Source: Methylobacterium sp. NEAU K | Lineage (GTDB): Bacteria; Pseudomonadota; Alphaproteobacteria; Rhizobiales; Beijerinckiaceae | Direction: 5' to 3' | Assembly (NCBI RefSeq): GCF_030700285.1 | Contig: NZ_JAUYZJ010000014.1 | Coordinates: 1 to 64,000 of the forward strand | Length of the DNA stretch: 64,000 bases | In this document: one piece after another, positions 1 through 8,412 of the stretch | Layout: the number at the start of each line of letters is the position of its first letter | Numbering within the stretch: position 1 is the stretch's first letter | Made by a program: the position numbers and the translations under genes | The notes under the pieces: model-generated | Seen by the model: only the letters and a program-made list of their open reading frames with translations | Database searches by the model: none | Told to the model about the DNA's origin: nothing

Positions 1-126
1 AACCAGGGCGCGTTCGTCATCAACGCCGCCAATAACTTCCCCGTCGTCTACAGCGGCATCGGACGCCGCAGCGACGAGTTCGCCGTCGTCCGCGCAGGCC
101 TGAACTACAAGTTCGGATCGTACTAA
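1..126 (+). CDS. C-terminal end of an outer-membrane beta-barrel protein (5' truncated by window)
   Basis: The frame is open from base 1 and ends at TAA 124-126, giving the last 41 residues of a protein whose start lies outside the window. The end, ARAGLNYKFG-like (VVRAGLNYKFGSY), is typical of the last membrane strand of Omp25/OmpA-type eight-stranded beta-barrels and porins that are abundant in Methylobacterium and other Hyphomicrobiales. Such proteins sit in the outer membrane. The subfamily cannot be named from this fragment. A rho-independent terminator follows about 125 bases downstream. Confidence 0.7.
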   Translation, partial: NQGAFVINAANNFPVVYSGIGRRSDEFAVVRAGLNYKFGSY

Positions 127-251
127 GTCCGAGCCGTGAACCGCGGCGGGGGCGAGGGGTTCGCTCCTCATCGCCCTCCGCCGCGGAAGGTGCCGTACTC
201 CGGTTGACCTTCGCGTCTCCCGCCCGATCAGACCGGCCGCGAGGCCGGCAG

Positions 252-284
252 CACCCCAGGAGCACCCGCTCCCGGGGTGTTTTT
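252..284 (+). terminator. Rho-independent terminator after the outer-membrane protein gene
   Basis: A 12-bp stem with one mismatch (252-263 against 268-279) closes a 4-base loop and is followed by TTTTT at 280-284. It points in the same direction as the upstream outer-membrane gene. Confidence 0.8.
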
Positions 285-372
285 CGTTCTGGGATCCGAT
301 CCGACAACCTTCGCCCGCAGGTCATCGCGACGTCGCGGCGAGGCGCAGGCCGCCGCCCCCGCGGACGCTGGA

Positions 373-486
373 TCAGCCGATCGCCCAGAACAGGGGGAGC
401 GCGCCGGCCAGGAACAACGCGGAGGAGAGGAGGACGGCGGCACCCTCACGGTAGTGGAGGATGAGCGCGTGCGGGCGAGCGAACAT
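373..486 (-). CDS. Very small predicted membrane protein (37 aa)
   Basis: Reading the minus strand, ATG at 486-484 opens a 37-codon frame ending in TGA at 375-373. The product begins MFARPHALILHYREG and continues as a single hydrophobic stretch of about 22 residues (residues 16-37) with a Leu/Ala/Phe/Trp-rich composition typical of a transmembrane helix. No function is recognised. There is no strong Shine-Dalgarno sequence before the ATG, and the frame stays open upstream, so the start is uncertain. It could be chance, but the amphipathic-then-hydrophobic organisation looks protein-like compared with the arginine-rich noise in the other frames here. Confidence 0.4.
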   Translation of the reverse strand: MFARPHALILHYREGAAVLLSSALFLAGALPLFWAIG

Positions 487-814
487 GAGGGGAGCCGGAT
501 CGGACGTGTGCGCGTCACGCTCGCCTTCGAATCTTGACCGATCAGGGGCAGTTCACGCCGTCCACAGGCAGTCGCCGGGCACTGTCGCATCGGAGCCACA
601 CGCGGCAGGATGTGCGCGTGCGCACCTCACGGTGATCGGTCCGGGTGTAGCCATCCCGTCGTGGCCGTCATCGCCCCCTCGGGCGGCCCGATCCAGCGGC
701 GCAGTGACCTTCGTGGTCGCTGCGCCGTTGTCGTTCAAGGCATACGTCGAGCTTGTCGGGCGTCGGCGGGCCCTGGAATAGAGGCGCCTTGCGCTTCGAC
801 GATACGGCCGCGCT
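487..814. other. Intergenic region with no recognisable gene
   Basis: Open frames here translate to arginine-, alanine- and serine-rich text with no recognisable family. I see no tRNA, terminator or repeat. Confidence 0.5.
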
Positions 815-1150
815 TCAGTTCACCGGACGCCGCTCCAGGCGCCAAGCGGCGACCGCCATGCGTCGGGCCTCGTAGGTCTGACGGATGCGCGAGCCCGGCT
901 CACCCTGCCCGGCCGGACCAAAGCCGTGGAGCAGCGCCCCATCCGGACCGTAGGCCCGTCTCATCTCAACGCGCCAGAGCCGATCGGCATGGGCAAGCGC
1001 CATTTCCGTGACGGCGAGGCCGTCCGAGTCCGGCAGCGTCGAAGGGTTCATGCGCATGGTTGTCAACGCGCCCGATGCGATGGCGATCCGTGTCTGCAGA
1101 TAGTCGAGACGAAAACCGGGAGGACGATCATCGACATGCGCGTACGTTCG
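815..1150 (-). pseudogene. Hypothetical protein, apparently 5'-truncated
   Basis: The minus-strand frame from about 1150 down to the stop at 817-815 reads like a real protein (segments HVDDRPPGFRLDYLQTRIA, MALAHADRLWRVEMRRAYG, HGFGPAGQGEPGSRIRQTYE). The protein-like stretch begins without a start codon. The first in-frame ATG is at 1057, which would give only 80 residues and would cut off sequence that still looks coding. Just upstream, in another frame, lies a scrap resembling the N-terminus of an IS256-family transposase. The simplest reading is a small gene of unknown function that lost its 5' end in a rearrangement. A short intact ORF starting at 1057 is the alternative. Confidence 0.45.
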
Positions 1151-1186
1151 CGGGCCATCGAGCCATCTGGCCGATGACCATCGCGA

Positions 1187-1275
1187 TCGTAGGTGGCATC
1201 GATGCCGATCATCTCGCGCAACAGGTTCGCTCCGGCGCTCTTCTCCATGAGGCCGCGCAGGGTCGTCGCCGCGTT
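1187..1275 (-). mobile_element. Possible remnant of an IS256-family (mutator type) transposase N-terminus
   Basis: In the minus-strand frame containing ATG at 1248 the translation reads LRGLMEKSAGANLLREMIG. This closely resembles the beginning of IS256-type transposases, which typically read LLEKSADADLLREMIGF. The similarity stops right after REMIG, and the DDE catalytic region, the rest of the roughly 400-residue protein and the terminal inverted repeats are absent. It sits between the 3' end of the large GGDEF/EAL gene and a truncated ORF. The match rests on about 19 residues recalled from the family. Confidence 0.4.
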
Positions 1276-1322
1276 GGGCGTCGGGGGCCTCTGGGCGCGG
1301 GTTCGGCCCCCGCAACCCGACC

Positions 1323-4300
1323 CTATCCGGCAACCGCCGATGGCAACCCCTCAGCGACACCGCCGGGGGCACGACCGACGCAAGCCGCAGGATCCCAGGT
1401 GTTGATCAGCCACGGTACGCGTGAGCCGGCCATGGGCTTGGCGTAGAGGAAGCCCTGCGCATAGTCGCAGCCCATCGCGCCGAGCCTCCGAGCCTGCCCC
1501 GCCGTCTCGACGCCTTCAGCCGTGACCTGCATTCCGAGGCTGCGGCCGAGACTGATCACCGCCGCCACGATGGCGGCGTCACCCTCGTCGCGTTCCAGGT
1601 CTCGCACGAAGCTCTGGTCCACCTTGATGTGGGCGACTGGAAACTGCTTCAGGTGCGTGAGCGAGGCGAAGCCCGTCCCGAAATCGTCGAGCGAGATTGT
1701 CACGCCGCTTTCGCTCAGGCGCCGGAGCGTCGCGGGCACGCACTCGGACCCGTGGCCGAGAAACACCGTCTCGGTTACCTCAACCTCGAATTGTGCTGGC
1801 GGCACCTCGAACGCGTTGAGGACCGCGAGGATGGTCCCGGCCAGATCAGGCTTCCTGAACTCGGCCGACGAGAAATTCATCGCCACCCGGCCGAGGCTGA
1901 GACGGCGCGCATTCCAGTCGCGCATGTCCTCGGCGACCTGCCGGAGCAGGCTCGCGCCGAGCGCGGTCGCGAGTTCCGGGTCATCGAAGGCCGAACCGAA
2001 ATAGCCGGGCGTCAGCAACCCCTTCTCCGGGTGCTGCCATCGCGCCAGGGCCTCGAAGCCCACGATCGCTCCGGTCGAGAAGCAGACCTTCGGCTGGTAG
2101 AATGGCACGATCTGCCCGGCATCGAGAGCGGCCCATACCTCTCGGGCGATCGTGACACGCCGGTTCGCCTCGGCCCGCATGTCCGGCGTGAAGACAACCG
2201 CACGGCCGCGGCCATCCACCTTGGCGCGAGACAGCGCGATGTCGGCTGCTTTCAGCAGCTCGCGCGGATCGCGGTGATGCTCGGGATAGGCGGCCAAGCC
2301 GATGCTCGCCCGACAGGCGAGCACATGTTCGCGGTGACGAAACGATCGCCGCAGGCACTCGTTCAGTGCGGCCGCATGGGTGGCCGCATTCTCCAGGCGC
2401 AACGGCGCGACGAGGATCAGAGCGAACTCGTCGCCAGCCAGTCTCGCCACGGTGTCACAGGGTCGCAACCCCGCGCTCAGCCGGCTGGCGGCCTCGCAGA
2501 GCACGGCATCCCCGGCATCGTGCCCGAGGGTCTCGTTCACCTCCTTCAGCGTGTCGAGGTCGAGCAGAAGGAGACTGACGCTGGTGCCGTTGGCCTCAGC
2601 CTCGGCCAAGGCTTGGTCCAGGCGTTGCTGGAACAGCCTGCGGTTGGGCAGCCCCGTGAGCGCATCGTGATTGGCGCAGCGCCATACCTGCTCCTCCGCA
2701 AGCTTGCGCTCCGTGATGTCGAACGTCACGCCGACGAGCCGGTCGGCGTGAATTTGCTCGGCGCGCACGGCCAGCCAGAGCACGGCCCCGGTCGGGTGGA
2801 TGTATCGAAACTCAGCCGCGTCTCGTGTCCCGCCGAATGCGATGAAGCCCTCGGCCGCGGCGCGGTCATCCGGATGCACGCGGTCGAGCGCGAAGGCCTG
2901 CGTTGCGGAGTCGAGGCCCAGAAGGTCGCTCGCGTTTCCAGTCCGTGTCACGATGCCGGTCAGCGCGTTCTGCTCCCACGCCACCAGCCGCCCAGCTTTC
3001 AGCGCGAGCCGCAGCCGCTCTTCACTGGTCCGTAGCGCGGCCGTGGCCTGACGCTGCTCGGTCACGTCGCGGACCGCGCCGACCATGCGCAGCGGCTCCC
3101 CCGCATCGTCACGGATCACGAAGCCGCGATCGATCACCTCGGCGTAGCCGCCGTCGTCGGCGCGGTAGCGATAGGCATCGCGCCAGCGGGTCTCGGTCCC
3201 ACGGACGACCCCGTAGAAGGAGGTCCGCACGCGCTCGCGATCCTCGGGGTGTATCCTGTCCAGCCAGCGCGACGGTGAAGGCTTGGTCGCGTCGGCGATG
3301 TGGTTCAGCACCCGACCGGTCGCCTCGACCCAGGCGACGTGATCCGTCGTCAGGTCCCAATCCCAGATGCCATCCTGAGTGGCCATCACCGCCAGACGGT
3401 AGCGCTCCTCCTGACGGCGGATGGTCTCGGCGGCCTCGTGGCGCTCGTGGATGTCGGTCGCAATGCCGACCCATTCCTGAATCTGCCCGGCTTCATCCTT
3501 CAGCGGCACCGCCCTGGCGGCTGTCCAGCGATACTGGCCATCGCTGCGCCGCACGCGATAGGTGTGGCTGCCGGGCTGCCCGGACGCGATCAACGCCTGC
3601 CAGTTGGCGACGAGGCCCTCGCGGTCATCCGGATGGACGACATCCAGCCAGCCATGGCCGCGGTAGGTTTCCTCGGCCTGCCCCGTATACGCCTCCCAGC
3701 CGTAGCTCTCGATGATGCTGCCCGCAGGATCGGCCCGCCACACCATCATGCCCGTGGCCTCGATCAGTGCCTCGTGGCGCTTCAGCGTGGTCCGCCGCTC
3801 GGCCTCCTGCTCGACCTGCGCGGTTATATCGCGTGAGATCACAAGGATGTGCTCGTGCGAGCCGGTGTGGCTCCGGATCGGGCTCAAGCTCACATCCCAC
3901 CACCGCGGCTGACCCTTTCTCGTCGGGCAGTAGCCGCGGAAATGGGCGGCGCTGCCGGCCTGGGCCTGCGTGAGTGCCGTCTGAGCGGCTTCGCGGTGCT
4001 CGCCCTCCCAGAATTCAATCCACGGCTGGCCGAGCAGGGGCTCGACATCGGTGATCTGCAACGTCCGCTGCCCGCCCGCACTGATAAACAGCAGGCGACC
4101 GTCCGCCCCGACAAGCTTGACGCAATCCGGGCTCGTTTGCAGCAGGCCGGTGAAGAGGTCGTCGAAAAGCCCCGCCCGAGTGGCACCCGGACTGGTCCGA
4201 CCACCGTGCCGGCTGAGCGGGTCGGCGCCCGTCGTCTTCGGGAGGGAGGCGTCGGCGGCCCCGTGAAGGCGAAAGGTGTTCCTGCCAGCATTCTTAGCGT

Positions 4301-5636
4301 GATAGAGCGCCCGATCGGCGCAGGTATAGAGATGGTCCGGCTCGAGCCCATCCTCCGGCGCAAGTGCGATCCCGATGCTGATGCCGATCCGCACGGGGTA
4401 ACCGCCGAGATCGATCGGCGTATCCAGCGCCCGGAGCAGCCGCTCGGCCAACTCGACCGCTTCCTCTGCCTGTCCCCGACCGGTCTGGATGATGACGAAT
4501 TCGTCGCCGCCCAGCCGAGCGACCATGTCCTCGGCGCGTAGGACGCCTTTCAGCCGATTCGCCACGGCACAGAGCAGTTTGTCGCCCGCCTGATGACCCA
4601 GCGTGTCGTTGACCGGCTTGAACCGGTCGAGATCGAGACAGAACAGGCCGAACCCGCCGCCGCGCCGCTGGGTGCGTGCGATCTCACGCTCAAGCTGCTC
4701 TCGGAACAGAAGCCGGTTCGGCAGGCCGGTGAGCGGGTCGTGACGCGCCATGTGCGTCATCCGCTGCTCGGCATCCTTACGCTGTGAAATGTCGCGGATG
4801 ACGGCCACGTAGCCATCGGGTTCGCCTGTGATCTCTTTGGGCGTGAGGCTGAAGGAAATCTCGACCCACAACCACGAGCCGTCTCGGCGACGGTAGCGCT
4901 GCTGGGTAACGGCCTGGGTGATTTGGTTCGTCTCCAGTCGCTTCAGAAGCCGCGCATAGGCTTCCGTCTCGTCCGGATGCACGAAATCGAGCGGGTGCGT
5001 GCCGAGGAGTTCCTGCGGCTCATAGCCAAGCAGGCGGCCGGCGGCCGGCGAGACGTAGCGGCGCGTCCCGTCCATATCGGACCGGATGATCAGATCGGTG
5101 CTGTTGTCAGCGAGCAGCCGGTACTTTGCCGCGCTCTCCCGCGCGTTGTGCTCCGCCCGACGCAGACGAAGCTGGGCGACCACGACGTGAGCCAGGTCGC
5201 GAAGCTGTTCCTGGTGCTCTGGCGAAAGAGAACGCGGCACGCGATCGATGATGCACAAGGACCCGAGGTGAATGCCGGGGGCGAGCACGAGCGGAGCGCC
5301 GGCATAAAAGCGGATATGCGGTTCGCCTGTGACGAGCGGGCTGGTGGTGAACCGCTCGTCCTGCCGCGCGTCCTCCACCACCAGAACCTCGTCCGACAGG
5401 ATGGCGTAGGTGCAGAACGAGGCCTCGCGTGGCGTGCCGCTCGCGCCCAGGCCGCAGGTGCCCTTGAACCGCTGCTCGGTTTCGCTGACGAGCGAAACCA
5501 GCGCGATCGGCACGCCGAAGAGCGCCTGCGCAGTCCGGCAGATGGCGTCGAACTGTGGCTCGGACCCTGAGTCCAACACATCCAGATCGTGCAGCGCCCT
5601 CAAGCGCTCCAACTCATTGGGATGAACTGGATACAT
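1323..5636 (-). CDS. GAF/PAS multi-sensor diguanylate cyclase / phosphodiesterase (two GGDEF, one EAL)
   Basis: A protein of about 1437 residues with the order GAF (roughly 10-165), PAS (165-290), GGDEF (292-455), four PAS/PAC repeats (490-990), GGDEF (990-1160), EAL (1165-1415). GGDEF domains make cyclic-di-GMP and EAL domains hydrolyse it. The first cyclase domain has the intact RLGGDEF signature. The second has ARLAGDEF, a tolerated variant. The EAL domain keeps FEALARW, the Asn in AMNFS, EVTET, DDFGTG, IKVD and AEGVET, so hydrolysis is likely. No membrane segments are seen, so it is probably cytoplasmic, sensing through GAF/PAS ligands such as haem, FAD or small molecules. ATG at 5636 is preferred over an in-frame GTG at 5648 because GTGAGG lies about 7 bases before the ATG. 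Which activity dominates cannot be told. Confidence 0.92.
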   Translation of the reverse strand: MYPVHPNELERLRALHDLDVLDSGSEPQFDAICRTAQALFGVPIALVSLVSETEQRFKGTCGLGASGTPREASFCTYAILSDEVLVVEDARQDERFTTSPLVTGEPHIRFYAGAPLVLAPGIHLGSLCIIDRVPRSLSPEHQEQLRDLAHVVVAQLRLRRAEHNARESAAKYRLLADNSTDLIIRSDMDGTRRYVSPAAGRLLGYEPQELLGTHPLDFVHPDETEAYARLLKRLETNQITQAVTQQRYRRRDGSWLWVEISFSLTPKEITGEPDGYVAVIRDISQRKDAEQRMTHMARHDPLTGLPNRLLFREQLEREIARTQRRGGGFGLFCLDLDRFKPVNDTLGHQAGDKLLCAVANRLKGVLRAEDMVARLGGDEFVIIQTGRGQAEEAVELAERLLRALDTPIDLGGYPVRIGISIGIALAPEDGLEPDHLYTCADRALYHAKNAGRNTFRLHGAADASLPKTTGADPLSRHGGRTSPGATRAGLFDDLFTGLLQTSPDCVKLVGADGRLLFISAGGQRTLQITDVEPLLGQPWIEFWEGEHREAAQTALTQAQAGSAAHFRGYCPTRKGQPRWWDVSLSPIRSHTGSHEHILVISRDITAQVEQEAERRTTLKRHEALIEATGMMVWRADPAGSIIESYGWEAYTGQAEETYRGHGWLDVVHPDDREGLVANWQALIASGQPGSHTYRVRRSDGQYRWTAARAVPLKDEAGQIQEWVGIATDIHERHEAAETIRRQEERYRLAVMATQDGIWDWDLTTDHVAWVEATGRVLNHIADATKPSPSRWLDRIHPEDRERVRTSFYGVVRGTETRWRDAYRYRADDGGYAEVIDRGFVIRDDAGEPLRMVGAVRDVTEQRQATAALRTSEERLRLALKAGRLVAWEQNALTGIVTRTGNASDLLGLDSATQAFALDRVHPDDRAAAEGFIAFGGTRDAAEFRYIHPTGAVLWLAVRAEQIHADRLVGVTFDITERKLAEEQVWRCANHDALTGLPNRRLFQQRLDQALAEAEANGTSVSLLLLDLDTLKEVNETLGHDAGDAVLCEAASRLSAGLRPCDTVARLAGDEFALILVAPLRLENAATHAAALNECLRRSFRHREHVLACRASIGLAAYPEHHRDPRELLKAADIALSRAKVDGRGRAVVFTPDMRAEANRRVTIAREVWAALDAGQIVPFYQPKVCFSTGAIVGFEALARWQHPEKGLLTPGYFGSAFDDPELATALGASLLRQVAEDMRDWNARRLSLGRVAMNFSSAEFRKPDLAGTILAVLNAFEVPPAQFEVEVTETVFLGHGSECVPATLRRLSESGVTISLDDFGTGFASLTHLKQFPVAHIKVDQSFVRDLERDEGDAAIVAAVISLGRSLGMQVTAEGVETAGQARRLGAMGCDYAQGFLYAKPMAGSRVPWLINTWDPAACVGRAPGGVAEGLPSAVAG

Positions 5637-6048
5637 GCATGGCCTCACCGAGCCAGAGCCGCTGAACGGTCCCCATCCGACCCGGCGAAAGCATATGACC
5701 CGAGTGTTAACAGGGTCTGCCGATACAACTTCTCGTACGAAATATGCCGCGATTTGTGTTGTCGCCCGTTCGGGGAGCCGCGCTCGTCCCTTATCCGCTT
5801 CCGCGCGTCACCTCGCGGACCGGGTCTCAGCTTCGCTGCCCCACGTGGAGCCCGCAACCGCGGTCATCGCGCAGCCCTACGCGCGCCGAACGGGGATCGG
5901 ATCCGGATGATGACCGCGGTGGGGACGCCCAGGGAGGGTGAGACGGTTAGGCGGCCACGGCTCGGCCGGGTGAAACCCAGCGCGGAACGGGCTCGTGCAA
6001 TAACCGGACACCGAGTCGTCTTAATCTTCGCTAAGCGCTTGATGCTGC
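5637..6048. other. Intergenic region between the GGDEF/EAL gene and tRNA-Glu
   Basis: No convincing ORF on either strand. The part next to 5636 must hold the promoter of the GGDEF/EAL gene, and the A/T-rich patch around 5695-5760 is the most likely place. No consensus boxes could be assigned with confidence. Confidence 0.5.
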
Positions 6049-6124
6049 TGGCGCTCCCAAGGGGAATCGAACCCCTGTTTTCGCCGTGAGAGGGCGACGT
6101 CCTAGACCGCTAGACGATGGGAGC
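6049..6124 (-). tRNA. tRNA-Glu (anticodon CTC)
   Basis: The minus strand folds as a 76-base tRNA. The acceptor arms are GCTCCCA and TGGGAGC, the T arm contains GGTTCGATTCC, and the anticodon stem TCGCC/GGCGA encloses the loop CTCTCAC with anticodon CTC. The 3' CCA is encoded (6051-6049). The sequence matches the tRNA-Glu pattern. Confidence 0.95.
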
Positions 6125-6228
6125 TTTCCGGCGGCGCGGGGGTGCTATAGCCACGACCCGCCGGGGGAGCAAGGCCCTTGGCGGGAGAATCCGCACGGGC
6201 GGGTGAAGATCAGCTTCGAACAGGGGTC

Positions 6229-7212
6229 GTGGTGGACGCAGACGACGAGGAGCGGTTCGGGATCGTCGCAGAGGGCGGCGTCCGGCTCGACCGGGCGCTG
6301 GTAGCCCTGTTTCCGGATCTGTCCCGGGCGCGGCTGCAGGATCTCGTGCGCGCGGGCCGGGTACGCCGGGACGGCGCTTCGGTGCGCGATCCTGCACTGA
6401 AGGTCGCCGCCGGCGCGCGGATCGCTCTGGAAATACCGCCGCCGGCAGCGGCGGAGCCGGTCGCCGAGGCCGTGGACCTGGTGATCGCCTACGAGGACGA
6501 CGACCTCGTGGTGATCGACAAGCCCGCTGGCCTCGTGGTCCATCCGGCGCCGGGCCACGAGAGCGGGACGCTGGTCAACGCGCTGATCGCCCATTGCGGG
6601 GCGAGCCTGTCGGGGATCGGCGGCGTGCGGCGCCCGGGCATCGTCCACCGCCTCGACAAGGACACGAGCGGCCTGATCGTCGTCGCCAAGAACGATGCAG
6701 CCCATCGGGGGCTTACGGCGCAGTTCGCCGATCACGGCCGCACGGGGCCGCTGGAGCGATCCTACGCGGCCATCGTCTGGGGCGAGCCGCAGCCGCGCAT
6801 CGGCACCATCCGGGCGAGCCTTGCCCGCTCGCGCTACAATCGGGAGAAGATCGCGGTGGTCTCGGACGAGTCCGGCCGCCACGCTGTGACGCATTACGCC
6901 GTCGTCGAGACCTACGGCGAGGCCGCTCTGGTGCGATGCCGTCTTGAGACCGGGCGCACCCACCAGATCCGCGTGCATCTCGACCATCGCGGCCATCCGC
7001 TGTTGGGCGACCCTGTCTATGGCGGCGCCTTCCGCACCAAGGCCGCCCGGCTGGGAACCGATGCGCGCGACGCGCTCACGAGCCTCGGGCGGCAGGCGCT
7101 CCACGCGGAGCTGCTCGGATTCAGCCATCCGCGCACAGGGGAGACCCTCCGGTTCGAGAGCCCGGTCCCGCCCGACATGGCCGCACTCATCGCGGCGCTC
7201 GCGAAAGGTTGA
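6229..7212 (+). CDS. rluD: RluA/RluD-family ribosomal large-subunit pseudouridine synthase
   Basis: Converts specific uridines of 23S rRNA to pseudouridine in the cytoplasm. RluD acts on helix 69. The protein (327 residues from this start) has an N-terminal S4 RNA-binding domain (VRLDRALVALFPDLSRARLQ) followed by a catalytic domain with the family signature IVHRLDKDTSGLIV. Asp143 in HRLDKDTSG is the expected nucleophile. RTHQIRVHLDHRGHPLLGD is the usual C-terminal motif. The frame is open from a TTG at 6178, but GTG at 6229 (or 6232) has AGGGGT just upstream and fits family length better. The next gene is rpoH on the same strand, the usual rluD-rpoH arrangement in alphaproteobacteria. Whether it is RluD or RluC/RluA by specificity is inferred from this context. 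Confidence 0.9.
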   Translation: MVDADDEERFGIVAEGGVRLDRALVALFPDLSRARLQDLVRAGRVRRDGASVRDPALKVAAGARIALEIPPPAAAEPVAEAVDLVIAYEDDDLVVIDKPAGLVVHPAPGHESGTLVNALIAHCGASLSGIGGVRRPGIVHRLDKDTSGLIVVAKNDAAHRGLTAQFADHGRTGPLERSYAAIVWGEPQPRIGTIRASLARSRYNREKIAVVSDESGRHAVTHYAVVETYGEAALVRCRLETGRTHQIRVHLDHRGHPLLGDPVYGGAFRTKAARLGTDARDALTSLGRQALHAELLGFSHPRTGETLRFESPVPPDMAALIAALAKG

Positions 7213-7472
7213 ACGACGGGCATCCGGCATGAAACCGAATCAGTGCCGCGTGCGAAAGGTCACCACGATGCGCGTCACTTCGTGACAGGGTACGACCAAT
7301 CGAGCCGGTCGCGCGTTGATGGCGACGTGGGTGTCCCCAGCCGCTACCGGTCCGGCCAACTTACCCGTATGACATGGGTGGTCGGCAGGGTCGGCTCAAG
7401 AGCGGCCCGAGTGGACGGCACTGTTGCCCGTCGCGTCCGCCCGTCAGGGGGACAAGAGTCCAGGAGAATGAC

Positions 7473-8366
7473 ATGGCCGGTACGCTGCCCGTGCTCGCCA
7501 ATGAAGGTGGCTTGTCGCGCTACCTCGACGAGATCCGGAAGTTCCCGATGCTGGAGCCGACGGAGGAATTCACGCTGGCCAAGAGCTGGCGGGATGCCGG
7601 CGACCGTGAAGCCGCGCATCGCCTCGTGACCTCGCATCTGCGCCTCGTGGCCAAGATCGCCATGGGCTATCGCGGCTACGGCCTGCCGATCGGTGAAGTT
7701 GTGTCCGAGGGCAATGTCGGCCTGATGCAGGCGGTCAAGCGCTTCGATCCCGACAAGGGGTTCCGCCTGGCGACCTACGCCATGTGGTGGATCAAGGCGG
7801 CGATCCAGGAATACATCCTGCGCTCGTGGTCGCTGGTGAAGATGGGCACCACGGCCAACCAGAAGAAGCTGTTCTTCAACCTGCGCAAGGCGAAGGGCAA
7901 GATCTCGGCCCTCGACGAGGGCGACTTGCGCCCCGATCAGGTCAAGCAGATCGCCACGCGCCTCGGCGTGCCGGAGCAGGACGTGATCGACATGAACCGT
8001 CGCCTGTCCGGCGACACATCGCTCAACGCGCCCCTGCGCGAGGAGGGCGAGGGCGAGTGGCAGGATTGGCTCGTGGACAACACCCCGAGCCAGGAGACCG
8101 TCCTGGCCCGCGAGCAGGAAGGGCAGAATCGCCTCTCGGCCCTGAAGGATGCCCTCGGCGTGCTGAACCCGCGCGAGCGCCGCATCTTCGAGGCTCGGCG
8201 GCTCGCGGAAGATCCGATCACCCTGGAGGACCTCTCGGGCGAGTTCGGTGTCTCGCGCGAGCGCGTCCGGCAGATCGAGGTCCGCGCGTTCGAGAAGGTG
8301 CAGGAAGCGGTCAAGCGCAACATCGCCAATCGCGAGCTGCCCCGCACGGGCATCGAGGCCCACTGA
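7473..8366 (+). CDS. rpoH: Heat-shock sigma factor RpoH (sigma-32)
   Basis: A 297-residue RNA polymerase sigma factor directing heat-shock transcription. Region 2 includes HRLVTSHLRLVAKIA, the RpoH box-like stretch FDPDKGFRLATYAMWWIKA and the RpoH-typical QKKLFFNLRKAKG. Region 4 has the helix-turn-helix LEDLSGEFGVSRERVRQIE near residues 250-270. Start ATG 7473 is supported by CAGGAG 6 bases upstream. A 260-base gap separates it from rluD, so it has its own promoter region. Many alphaproteobacteria have two RpoH paralogues. Which one this is cannot be decided here. Confidence 0.96.
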   Translation: MAGTLPVLANEGGLSRYLDEIRKFPMLEPTEEFTLAKSWRDAGDREAAHRLVTSHLRLVAKIAMGYRGYGLPIGEVVSEGNVGLMQAVKRFDPDKGFRLATYAMWWIKAAIQEYILRSWSLVKMGTTANQKKLFFNLRKAKGKISALDEGDLRPDQVKQIATRLGVPEQDVIDMNRRLSGDTSLNAPLREEGEGEWQDWLVDNTPSQETVLAREQEGQNRLSALKDALGVLNPRERRIFEARRLAEDPITLEDLSGEFGVSRERVRQIEVRAFEKVQEAVKRNIANRELPRTGIEAH

Positions 8367-8374
8367 CCCGGCCA

Positions 8375-8401
8375 TCCGGCGCGCCGCGGACGCGCGCCGG
8401 A
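8375..8401. terminator. Hairpin between rpoH and the convergent gene
   Basis: A perfect 10-bp inverted repeat (8375-8384 with 8392-8401) and a 7-base loop lie just after the rpoH stop. There is no T-tract, so termination is inferred only from the stem and its position between convergent genes. Confidence 0.4.
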
Positions 8402-8412
8402 CCGACCCTGCC

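Noticed and set aside
1629..3035. 468-codon plus-strand frame
   Set aside because: Antisense to the GGDEF/EAL gene. Composition is Arg/Ala/Gly-rich without domains, the usual shadow in high-GC DNA.
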